DNA of 5,441 nt. It comes from Sulfurimonas sp. (lineage in GTDB: Bacteria; Campylobacterota; Campylobacteria; Campylobacterales; Sulfurimonadaceae). The stretch lies in the NCBI GenBank assembly GCA_002733945.2, contig NVXO02000013.1, forward strand, positions 59,889 through 65,329, read 5' to 3'. Below the pieces are notes generated by a model. It saw nothing but the letters and a program-made list of their open reading frames with translations. It had not been told where the DNA came from and searched no databases. The translations under genes were made by a program, and so were the position numbers. Positions within the stretch are counted from its first letter, which is position 1; each line of letters begins with the position of its first letter. Shown piece after piece: positions 1 through 5,441 of this stretch.

Positions 1-812
1 AATATATCTACTATATCTTGAAAACTTCTTGCTTTTCCTGTCCCTACATTATAAATTCCACTTTCTTTTGGCTGCATAGCTTTTACATTTGCTTGAATGA
101 TATCCCCAATGTAGATAAAGTCACGGAGTATTTTGTCACTATCTTCAAAAAGTTTAGGATTTTTTCCAGAAAGTATTTGATGTCCAAACTGAAGTACCAT
201 TGATGCAGTTGTATTTTTAAAGTACTCACCTGAGCCATAAACATTAAAGTAGCGTAGACCAACGATGCTAATGTCGGTTTTTTTCATATACTCACGACTT
301 AAATAATCCATAGAGAGTTTTGAGAAACCATAAACATTTTGAGGAGCTTCACGGCCAACTCTTTGAGGTGACTCAGCATTTCCATATGTTGCTGCAGAAG
401 AGGCATAAATCATATTTGCCTTATGTACTACAGCTAAATTTAGTAAATCTTTATATGCATTCACATTTGTTTTTATCATAAGATCTTGCTCTAATGCTGT
501 TGTATCACTAATAGCTGCCTCATGAAATATATAATCAAACTTATACTCATTTTCTAAACGTAAAAGTAATTCTTTATCATTAATGTCACCGCTAATGATC
601 TCACCACTAAATTCTATAAGGTTTTTAAAATGCCCAAAACTTTTTAAATTACCATTACTAAGAGTCTCTCCACTTCTAAAGCAGTCTAAAATAACTACTT
701 TTGCATCAGGATGATTCTTCTGGAAGTAAAAAGCCAAGTTTGAACCAATAAAACCAGCACCACCAGTTATTAATATTGTTTTATTTTTTAAATCGTCTTC
801 TATGTATCTCAT
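1..812 (-). CDS. hldD: ADP-L-glycero-D-manno-heptose 6-epimerase, 3' end outside window
   Basis: This is an extended short-chain dehydrogenase-type epimerase. It converts ADP-D-glycero-D-manno-heptose to the L-glycero form, the last step in making the activated heptose for the LPS inner core, in the cytosol. The frame is open from ATG at 812 to the window edge, giving 270 codons plus two bases; roughly the last 50-60 residues are missing, judging by the usual 310-330 aa. The Rossmann NAD(P) motif GGAGFIG is at residues 17-23. A family-typical NGNLKSFGHFKNL stretch is near 53-65, HEAAISDTT at 97-105, the catalytic SSAATYG region at 138-144, and the YxxxK pair Y161/K165. RYFNVYG (187-193) is followed by the substrate-binding segment KNTTASMV. 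About ten residues precede the Rossmann strand, a short N-terminal extension relative to the E. coli enzyme. An AGGTG Shine-Dalgarno lies five bases before the ATG. The gene is divergent from the cytochrome c gene; hldE would be expected downstream of it. No frameshift was seen. Confidence 0.96.
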   Translation of the reverse strand, partial: MRYIEDDLKNKTILITGGAGFIGSNLAFYFQKNHPDAKVVILDCFRSGETLSNGNLKSFGHFKNLIEFSGEIISGDINDKELLLRLENEYKFDYIFHEAAISDTTALEQDLMIKTNVNAYKDLLNLAVVHKANMIYASSAATYGNAESPQRVGREAPQNVYGFSKLSMDYLSREYMKKTDISIVGLRYFNVYGSGEYFKNTTASMVLQFGHQILSGKNPKLFEDSDKILRDFIYIGDIIQANVKAMQPKESGIYNVGTGKARSFQDIVDI

Positions 813-843
813 CTTCACACCTATAGTTGTTTATTTTAATAAA

Positions 844-849
844 ATGATA
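844..849 (-). promoter_or_regulatory. Possible -10 box for hldD
   Basis: On the minus strand this reads TATCAT, five of six matches to the sigma-70 -10 consensus, and lies about 31 bases before the hldD start codon. No convincing -35 box is present at normal spacing; campylobacterial promoters often lack one and rely on AT-rich upstream sequence, which is present here. An alternative TAAAAT (838-833) is closer to the gene and would leave almost no leader. This is a weak call based on position and composition. Confidence 0.3.
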
Positions 850-888
850 CCTTTTAATTTATTAACAAGTATTTAAGATGCAAAGTAA

Positions 889-894
889 TATAAT
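889..894 (+). promoter_or_regulatory. -10 box (TATAAT) for the cytochrome c gene
   Basis: A perfect TATAAT lies 30 bases before the cytochrome c start codon, so transcription would start near 900-902 with a leader of about 25 nt that contains the ribosome binding site. There is no good -35 hexamer at 16-18 bp. A TTAACA at 862-867 is 21 bp away, which is too far. The upstream DNA is a run of A/T tracts, as is usual for sigma-70 promoters in Campylobacterota. It is assigned by sequence and location only. Confidence 0.6.
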
Positions 895-913
895 CATCTA
901 GAAACATTAAATT

Positions 914-919
914 AAGGAA
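914..919 (+). promoter_or_regulatory. Ribosome binding site of the cytochrome c gene
   Basis: AAGGAA lies five bases before the ATG at 925. It is a strong Shine-Dalgarno match that fixes the start, and the signal peptide begins immediately after that ATG. Confidence 0.75.
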
Positions 920-924
920 TTCAA

Positions 925-1212
925 ATGAAAAAAATAATAATCGCTTCAGTAACAGCACTAACATTAGCATCAACTTTAGCAGCAGGTGTAGTTGCAGGTA
1001 AATGTGTTGGTTGTCATGGTAAAAGTTTTGAGAAAAAAGCTATGGGTAAATCTAAAATAGTTTCAGAAATGACTCATGCAGATATCGCAGCAGCTCTTAA
1101 AGGTTACAAAGCTGGTACTTATGGTGGTCCAATGAAAGGTCTTATGAAAGGTCAAGTTGCTAAGTATAGCGATGCTGATTTAGATGCTTTTTCTCACACA
1201 ATCGGTAAATAA
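925..1212 (+). CDS. Small periplasmic class I cytochrome c (c553 type)
   Basis: The product is a 95-residue secreted mono-heme cytochrome. Residues 1 to about 24 form a Sec signal peptide: MKK, a hydrophobic core, then a small-residue stretch ending near VVA|GK. The heme site CVGCH is at 27-31 (C27, C30 covalent, H31 axial). The second axial ligand is a methionine in the GGPMKGLMKGQ stretch; M74 fits best by alignment from memory with the H. pylori c553 pattern, with M70 the alternative. The mature protein is about 71 residues, lysine-rich and likely basic. Such cytochromes carry electrons from the bc1 complex to cbb3-type oxidase. That role is supported here by the ccoS/ccoI genes directly across the convergent terminator, but it is inferred. 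It is a single-gene unit with its own promoter. A donor to another periplasmic reductase or oxidase cannot be excluded. Confidence 0.95.
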   Translation: MKKIIIASVTALTLASTLAAGVVAGKCVGCHGKSFEKKAMGKSKIVSEMTHADIAAALKGYKAGTYGGPMKGLMKGQVAKYSDADLDAFSHTIGK

Positions 1213-1226
1213 CAAGCTTTAAATGT

Positions 1227-1247
1227 GATATCCTTCTTTAGGATATC
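1227..1247. terminator. Short hairpin between convergent genes, probable bidirectional terminator
   Basis: An 8-bp perfect inverted repeat (GATATCCT, loop TCTTT, AGGATATC) fills the 37-bp gap between the cytochrome c stop codon (1210-1212) and the ccoS stop codon (1250-1252). Placement between two convergent 3' ends argues for a terminator serving both. The stem has few G-C pairs and neither side is followed by a long T tract (short T/A-rich stretches only), so termination may be weak or the hairpin may mainly protect 3' ends. Confidence 0.55.
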
Positions 1248-1249
1248 CA

Positions 1250-1468
1250 TTATTCAGGACGATAGTTCTGTTTTTTTAACTCTTCTTTTTTTTTCTCTTT
1301 TTCAATAGCATCATTTAAATCTTCAACACTATCAAACTTTGTAGCATTTAAAAACTTCTCTTCATCATCAAACTGCCCATTTTTAACAGCCCATAGAAAA
1401 GCCAGTAGTGCCAATGCGCCTAAAAATAATGATGCACCTAACATCATGCTTACTACCCAACTATCCAT
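1250..1468 (-). CDS. ccoS: cbb3-type cytochrome oxidase assembly protein CcoS
   Basis: The product is a 72-residue single-span inner membrane protein. CcoS/FixS is required for maturation of cbb3-type cytochrome c oxidase, apparently for cofactor insertion into the CcoN subunit. Residues 5-28 form one hydrophobic helix ending in the family signature FLWAVKNGQFDDEE (24-37), whose GQFDD is characteristic of CcoS. The tail from about residue 54 is highly charged (E/K-rich), possibly a short helix or coiled coil in the cytosol. The ATG is three bases after the ccoI stop codon, so the two are almost certainly co-transcribed and probably translationally coupled. Length and signature match the family. 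It is the last gene of the leftward operon and ends against the hairpin shared with the convergent cytochrome c gene. Confidence 0.95.
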   Translation of the reverse strand: MDSWVVSMMLGASLFLGALALLAFLWAVKNGQFDDEEKFLNATKFDSVEDLNDAIEKEKKKEELKKQNYRPE

Positions 1469-1471
1469 ATA

Positions 1472-3877
1472 TTAACTCCTAGTCCATTTATATTTTATAC
1501 GTAAAGAATTCCCCACAACTAAAAGTGAGCTCAAACTCATTGAGAGTGCGGCAATAAGCGGTATGATATAACCTGCCATTGCCAGAGGTATTGTAACAGC
1601 ATTATAAACAAGAGAAATTCCAAAGTTTTGTTTTATAAGACTAAATGTAGTGGATGAAATTTTAAATGCAGAGAGTAAAGATATTAAAGAGTCATTAAGT
1701 AAAACAACATCTCCAACATCTATCGCTATCTCACTACCACTACCCATAGCTATAGAGATGTCTGCTGCACCTAGAGCTAAAATATCATTAACACCATCTC
1801 CTACCATCACTATAACTTTTCCTTTCTTTTGTAACTCTTGCACAAACGAAAGTTTACCTTCTGGGGATAGATTAGCATGTACATTATTAATACCTATTAA
1901 TTGAGCTACCTTATGAGCACTTTTTTCATGATCGCCAGTGAGCATAATTGTTTCTATACCCTGTCTCTTTAAACTCTCTACAAGAGATAAAGCACCCTCT
2001 TTTACAGTATCGCCAAGCTCATATATTGCAACAATTTTTTTGTTTATTGCCAAGAAGAAAAGGCTGTGTTGGCTAGTAAAATCAGCTGATACGCCACAAT
2101 CTAACATAAACTGTAAATTACCGCCATTAATATGTATATCATTATACTCAGCACTAATACCTCTAGCAGCAAGCTGATTATAAGAATCAAAAACAACTTC
2201 GTCTAGTGCATTTCCCTGCATAAGATAACGGAGTAAGCCTTGAGATATAGGGTGGTTAGATGCTTTAACAAGTGAAAAGAGTAATCTTTTATCAAAATCA
2301 TGTAAAATGGTCTCCTTTATAACATCAGGTTTACCAAGTGTCAATGTTCCAGTTTTATCAACTACTAAAGTAGTTGCTTTTGCCATTGTTTCAAGCTGTG
2401 ATGATTCTTTAAAGAGTATACCTTTTTTGGCTCCAAGATTAAGCCCAATAAGACTTGCCACAGGAGTAGCTAAACCCAAGGCACAAGGGCAGGCAATTAT
2501 AATAACCGATACACCTACCATCAAAGATTCTTCAAGACTATGTGGCCAGAACCACCAAACAAAAAATGTTGTAATTGCTAAGATTAATACAAGACTCGAA
2601 AAATGTTCAGAGAGTCTATTAGCAAGTATTTCTATCTTTGGTTTTTTACTTATAGCATTTTCTAAAAGTGATACAAGACTTGAAAGTGTTGAATGTTCAA
2701 AGTCTCTTGAAGCTTTAAAATGAATGTCAGCATCGATGCTGACAGTACCACTAATAACATTTTCCCCCACTTTTTTATATATAGGTTCACTCTCACCTGT
2801 TAGACTCGACTCGTTAAATGAACCTTCACCCTGAAGTATCTCTCCATCAAGTAAAATTCTTTCACCAGAGGATACTACTATAATATCACCAATGCTTACA
2901 TCTTCAAGTTTATATGCACTAATTTTATTATTTTTTAAAATATTTACTTCACTTGGTAAATGTCTAGCAATAATATCTAAAGAATCTGCAGCATTTTTTT
3001 TACTTATTACTTCTAAAAACTTTCCAATTAAAACAAAGGTAATAATCATACTAACAGAATCAAAATATGCTTCACCGCCTTGTGTTATAGTTATGTACAT
3101 AGAGTAGACATATGTTATACTTGCACCTGAGGCCACTAGTAAGTCCATATTTACTACATTATTTTTTAGCCCATAGTATGAACCACGAAAAAATACCCAG
3201 CCACTGTAAAAAAGTACTGGAGTTGCTAAAACACCTTCTGCTATATTTAAAATAGTTTTAATCTCTTGAGTCATACCAGTAAAAAAACCAGCATATTGAG
3301 CAACTGCAATCCACATAATATTTATTGATGCAAAAATTGCGACTGCCATGCGAAGATAATAATCTTTTCTCTCATTATTCGCATGAACTTCTTGTAAAGA
3401 GGCATCATAAGGGTATGCATTGTAACCTATAGCACGTATCATATCTACAATATCTGAGAGCTTAACTAGATCATCAAGCCAAATTATATTTGCTTTATTG
3501 TTTGTAAAATTAATTTCAACTTCACTAATACCATCCATTTTGTTAAGTGCTTTTTCATTGAGCCATATACAAGCAGAACAATGTATTCCTTCTATAATTA
3601 AAGAAACACTACTCAATCCATCACTATTTAGCGTAACAAACTTATCATAAAAAGCAGGAGCATTAAAATTTTCAGAGTTTTCATATTGTGTAGTTGGTGC
3701 TGAAAGTTTTATATTAGCTGTTTTATCATAAAAGCCATCAAGACCTTCATCACTTAAAAGATGAAAAACCCCTTGACATCCTTTACAACAAAAATAATGT
3801 AAATTATCAACAATCATTACATCTTTACTAAACTCCAAATGACAATGGGAACAAAGAATCTTATTTGACAAGTTCAA
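1472..3877 (-). CDS. ccoI: Copper-translocating P1B-type ATPase for cbb3 oxidase maturation
   Basis: This 801-residue P1B-type ATPase of the CcoI/FixI group moves Cu(I) across the inner membrane for the CuB site of cbb3 oxidase. The N-terminus has a cysteine-rich metal-binding domain (C9/C12, C30/C31/C34), typical of this group and absent from ordinary CopA. A heavy-metal-associated domain follows, with GIHCSAC (C100, C103; Ile replaces the usual Met). Eight membrane segments lie at about 173-197, 209-230, 241-262, 271-292, 427-447, 451-478, 752-771 and 773-790. Actuator TGES is at 360-363, CPC at 463-465, phosphorylation motif DKTGT at 507-511 (D507), nucleotide-binding NHP at 541-543, TGD at 647-649 and GDGVND at 693-698. 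Y758-N759 and M780/S784 in the last two helices complete the Cu(I) signature. The start is TTG at 3877, because an in-frame TAG lies three codons upstream and the next Met (21) would delete the first CxxC. ccoS follows immediately, which supports CcoI over copper-export CopA. Confidence 0.96.
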   Translation of the reverse strand: MNLSNKILCSHCHLEFSKDVMIVDNLHYFCCKGCQGVFHLLSDEGLDGFYDKTANIKLSAPTTQYENSENFNAPAFYDKFVTLNSDGLSSVSLIIEGIHCSACIWLNEKALNKMDGISEVEINFTNNKANIIWLDDLVKLSDIVDMIRAIGYNAYPYDASLQEVHANNERKDYYLRMAVAIFASINIMWIAVAQYAGFFTGMTQEIKTILNIAEGVLATPVLFYSGWVFFRGSYYGLKNNVVNMDLLVASGASITYVYSMYITITQGGEAYFDSVSMIITFVLIGKFLEVISKKNAADSLDIIARHLPSEVNILKNNKISAYKLEDVSIGDIIVVSSGERILLDGEILQGEGSFNESSLTGESEPIYKKVGENVISGTVSIDADIHFKASRDFEHSTLSSLVSLLENAISKKPKIEILANRLSEHFSSLVLILAITTFFVWWFWPHSLEESLMVGVSVIIIACPCALGLATPVASLIGLNLGAKKGILFKESSQLETMAKATTLVVDKTGTLTLGKPDVIKETILHDFDKRLLFSLVKASNHPISQGLLRYLMQGNALDEVVFDSYNQLAARGISAEYNDIHINGGNLQFMLDCGVSADFTSQHSLFFLAINKKIVAIYELGDTVKEGALSLVESLKRQGIETIMLTGDHEKSAHKVAQLIGINNVHANLSPEGKLSFVQELQKKGKVIVMVGDGVNDILALGAADISIAMGSGSEIAIDVGDVVLLNDSLISLLSAFKISSTTFSLIKQNFGISLVYNAVTIPLAMAGYIIPLIAALSMSLSSLLVVGNSLRIKYKWTRS
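1476..1480 (-). promoter_or_regulatory. Ribosome binding site of ccoS inside the ccoI 3' end
   Basis: AGGAG on the minus strand lies seven bases before the ccoS ATG. It is formed by the last two sense codons of ccoI (AGG AGT, Arg-Ser), so ribosomes terminating on ccoI expose or reuse it. This fixes the ccoS start and supports coupling of the pair. Confidence 0.75.
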
Positions 3878-4346
3878 ATTTACCTAAACTTCTATTTTTT
3901 TCTATTTTCTCATATCTTTCTATAAAACCACTCATACAGATATAAACTCCAGGTTTTAGTATAGCTTTGCTAAAACCAAGTGCCATACCAAGATTAAAAC
4001 TAGCTTCTACTTTATCAATCTCAAAAGGTACCATGGATCCAGTCAATATTATTATTTTATCTTCAAATACTTCAGAAAAGAATGCTGCACTTAAATGCAT
4101 AGTGTCAGTACCATGAATCACAACAAAGATATTCTCCTGCGATTCCCTAATAATATTTGCAAGTTTACTTCTATCATCTAAGGTCATATCTAAACTATCT
4201 TTATACACGACTCCAGCTAAAGGGTATTTTTTGTTAACACTTTTCAAAATTGATTCTATAGCATTGTTATCAAATGGGACTTCTAATTCACCATTAATTC
4301 TGTTATAGCGTTTATTAAAAGTACCACCACTATTAAGTATTAACAT
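3861..4346 (-). CDS. Stand-alone asparaginase N-terminal-domain protein
   Basis: The product is a 161-residue cytosolic protein that matches only the N-terminal domain of L-asparaginase/glutaminase; full enzymes are about 330 residues. It keeps the catalytic landmarks: NSGGTF with nucleophile-equivalent T9, Y14, DSLDM (S51, D53; substrate-binding loop), HGTDTM (T80, D81) and a lysine (K150) at the spacing expected for the third catalytic residue after M138. TGSMVPF (102-108) is also family-typical. What is absent is the C-terminal domain, which in tetrameric asparaginases completes the neighbouring subunit's active site. There is no decayed remainder, since ccoI begins inside its last codons. 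The ATG directly follows the gmhB TAG with no gap, and GGA eight bases upstream may serve as ribosome binding site. No signal peptide was seen. Short proteins annotated as asparaginase-domain occur in other proteobacteria, to my recollection, without a settled role. Amidohydrolase activity is possible but unproven, and the link to its operon neighbours is unknown. Confidence 0.85.
   Translation of the reverse strand: MLILNSGGTFNKRYNRINGELEVPFDNNAIESILKSVNKKYPLAGVVYKDSLDMTLDDRSKLANIIRESQENIFVVIHGTDTMHLSAAFFSEVFEDKIIILTGSMVPFEIDKVEASFNLGMALGFSKAILKPGVYICMSGFIERYEKIEKNRSLGKFELVK
3883..3885 (-). promoter_or_regulatory. Short Shine-Dalgarno supporting the TTG start of ccoI
   Basis: On the minus strand AGG (within TTTAGGTAAAT) lies five bases before TTG at 3877. 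A second in-frame TTG at 3871 would be 11 bases away. The motif sits inside the last codons of the upstream asparaginase-like gene, so ccoI translation is probably coupled to it. The site is short and AT-flanked, consistent with low expression of a transporter. Confidence 0.45.
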
Positions 4347-4862
4347 CTAAATTTTCCATATTTGATCTAAAGTATCTACAATTCTTGTTGCTTTAGAGTC
4401 TTTAATTAGTTTAGACTCGTCAAAAAGATAAGTCTCGCTTAGACCAGCATTTAAACCAGCTTCAACATCCCGTTCTTTATCCCCAATAATTATAGAACTA
4501 AGTAGATCAATATCATAATCTTTTTTTGCTTCTAATAACATACCAGGCAAAGGTTTACGACATACGCATTTTCCAGAGATATTTTCATGATGTGGACAGT
4601 GATAAACATGAGAGATATTTATATTATAAGATGAAAATTGTTTTATCATAAAAGAGCTAAGTATTGAAAAATCTTCTTCACTGTAAAATCCTCTAGCAAT
4701 ACCTGATTGATTAGTCACAATTATTATAATAAATCCAAGACTTTGATAATGTAGACATAAATCTATAATGCCATTTATGAATTCAAAGTCTTCTATCTTA
4801 TAGAGATATGCTTTTTCTACATTAATTACACCATCCCTATCTAAAAAAAGAGCTTTTTTCAT
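4347..4862 (-). CDS. gmhB: D-glycero-D-manno-heptose 1,7-bisphosphate 7-phosphatase
   Basis: This 171-residue cytosolic HAD-superfamily (subclass IIIA) phosphatase removes the 7-phosphate from heptose 1,7-bisphosphate, between the kinase and adenylyltransferase steps of ADP-heptose synthesis. The nucleophile motif is DRDGVIN (D8, D10). HAD motif II is TNQSGIARG starting at T50. A zinc loop typical of GmhB has C89, H91, C99 and C101 (CPHH...CVCRKP), followed by R102/K103. Motif III/IV is IIGDKERD, with D128, K129 and D132. The length is slightly below the E. coli enzyme (about 190 aa). The ATG is three bases after the gmhA stop codon, and no clear Shine-Dalgarno lies in front, so translation is probably coupled to gmhA. 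HisB-type histidinol-phosphatase is a related alternative, but the gmhA neighbour and the operon context favour GmhB. Confidence 0.95.
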   Translation of the reverse strand: MKKALFLDRDGVINVEKAYLYKIEDFEFINGIIDLCLHYQSLGFIIIIVTNQSGIARGFYSEEDFSILSSFMIKQFSSYNINISHVYHCPHHENISGKCVCRKPLPGMLLEAKKDYDIDLLSSIIIGDKERDVEAGLNAGLSETYLFDESKLIKDSKATRIVDTLDQIWKI

Positions 4863-4865
4863 ATA

Positions 4866-5441
4866 CTAAAGAGAAACACCGTCACCAAATATCTCTTTCT
4901 CAATAATATCACAAAGTATATGCCCAATCAATATGTGTGATTCTTGAATACGAGGAGTAGAATTTGATGGAACTATTAAAGCAATATCTGCCAACCTAGC
5001 CATTTCACCACCATCACGACCAGTTAGAGCGACTGTCATAATATTCTTTTTCTTTGCTGATTCAAATGCTTTAATAATATTTACTGAATTACCAGAAGTT
5101 GAAATTCCTATAAAGATATCACCATCTTGACCCATTCCCTCAAGTTGACGAGAAAAAACTTGATCATAACCATAGTCATTTCCTATAGCTGTAAGAGCTG
5201 AAGTATCTGTGGTAAGTGCAAGTGAAGGTAACGAAGGTCTATCAAAACCATAACGTCCAACCATTTCAGCTGCAATATGTTGTGCATCAGCTGCACTGCC
5301 CCCATTACCAGCTAAAATTGTTTTTTTATCACCCTTATATAAAGCAACACATTCTTTCGCAACAGATTCGATTTTATTTAATAAGTCTTCGTCTTCATAA
5401 ATTGTTTGTTTTGTTTCAAATGATTTTTTAATTTGATCTTT
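4866..5441 (-). CDS. gmhA: Sedoheptulose-7-phosphate isomerase, 5' end outside window
   Basis: This SIS-domain isomerase converts sedoheptulose 7-phosphate to D-glycero-D-manno-heptose 7-phosphate, the first committed step to LPS heptose, in the cytosol. The frame is open from the right edge to TAG at 4866-4868, giving 191 visible residues. An ATG at 5264 is internal and should not be taken as the start, since conserved sequence continues upstream of it. In visible numbering (first codon at the edge = 1), the sugar-phosphate loop [12 protein letters not shown] is at 44-55, metal/catalytic residues H55 and E59 follow, then [16 protein letters not shown], the SIS phosphate loop STSGNS at 114-119, and [11 protein letters not shown] with Q166 and H174 as the other metal/catalytic residues. 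From memory of C. jejuni GmhA, only about 8-10 N-terminal residues are missing. It is the first visible gene of the leftward operon; whether it is first in the transcript cannot be seen. DiaA-like SIS proteins are related, but the active-site set indicates GmhA. Confidence 0.96.
   Translation of the reverse strand, partial: KDQIKKSFETKQTIYEDEDLLNKIESVAKECVALYKGDKKTILAGNGGSAADAQHIAAEMVGRYGFDRPSLPSLALTTDTSALTAIGNDYGYDQVFSRQLEGMGQDGDIFIGISTSGNSVNIIKAFESAKKKNIMTVALTGRDGGEMARLADIALIVPSNSTPRIQESHILIGHILCDIIEKEIFGDGVSL

Noticed and set aside
18..203. Plus-strand open frame of 61 codons
   Set aside because: It is antisense to the conserved hldD coding sequence, and its predicted product is Phe/Tyr/Ile-rich with no family resemblance.
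862..894. TTAACA (862-867) as the -35 box partner of TATAAT (889-894)
   Set aside because: The spacer is 21 bp, well beyond the 16-18 bp preferred by sigma-70.
813..924. Riboswitch or small RNA in the divergent spacer
   Set aside because: The 112 bp are AT-rich with no convincing stem structure beyond what promoters and ribosome binding sites explain.
1650..3107. Four plus-strand open frames (1650-1904, 1938-2177, 2307-2723, 2892-3107) opposite ccoI
   Set aside because: They lie antisense to a gene with complete P-type ATPase motifs, and their translations look like low-complexity shadows without recognisable domains or good ribosome binding sites.
1472..3877. The ATPase as a copper-export CopA
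   Set aside because: The extra N-terminal cysteine domain (C9/C12, C30/C31/C34) and the immediately following ccoS identify the maturation type. Export in the strict detoxification sense is not supported.
3861..4346. The asparaginase-like gene as a pseudogene or frameshifted full-length asparaginase
   Set aside because: The frame is intact, the catalytic residues are retained, and the following DNA is ccoI in overlapping register, leaving no remnant of a C-terminal domain.
4866..5264. gmhA starting at the ATG at 5264
   Set aside because: The same frame continues upstream to the window edge and encodes the conserved [12 protein letters not shown] loop and E59, which the enzyme needs; that Met is internal.
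5216..5431. Plus-strand open frame of 71 codons
   Set aside because: It is antisense to the conserved N-terminal half of gmhA, and its product (Gln/His/Phe-rich) has no recognisable motif.

Overview
The window looks like chromosomal DNA of a Campylobacterota (Epsilonproteobacteria) species, probably a free-living Sulfurimonas-like relative. The grounds are its AT-rich composition and AT-ending codons, its compact operons, and the protein content: a small class I cytochrome c553, a CcoI/CcoS pair for cbb3 oxidase maturation, and LPS heptose genes of campylobacterial type. The genus is an inference. All genes look intact. The two outermost genes are cut only by the window edges, and no mobile element, RNA gene or CRISPR array was seen.

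Layout. From the right edge, five genes run leftwards on the minus strand with almost no spacing: gmhA (5' end just outside the window), gmhB, a single-domain asparaginase-like gene, ccoI (TTG start, overlapping the previous gene by 17 nt) and ccoS. They end at a short hairpin (1227-1247) shared with the convergent plus-strand cytochrome c gene (925-1212). A 112-bp AT-rich divergent spacer (813-924) carries a perfect TATAAT box for the cytochrome gene. Left of it, hldD runs on the minus strand and leaves the window after 270 codons. No gap exceeds 300 bases.

Function. GmhA, GmhB and HldD are three of the enzymes that make ADP-L-glycero-D-manno-heptose for the LPS/LOS inner core. The missing step, the kinase/adenylyltransferase HldE, is not in the window and would be expected just downstream of hldD, beyond position 1. 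CcoI and CcoS serve copper delivery and maturation of cbb3-type cytochrome c oxidase, and the small periplasmic cytochrome c is a plausible electron donor to that oxidase. From memory, Campylobacter jejuni has a related cluster (ccoI, ccoS, an opposed cytochrome c, then heptose genes). Here gmhA and gmhB sit upstream of ccoI instead, with an asparaginase-like gene between them.

Most of this is well-understood housekeeping. I did not find a convincing undescribed system. The points most worth a second look are the stand-alone asparaginase domain with its full catalytic set, and the apparent co-transcription of LPS heptose genes with oxidase maturation genes.
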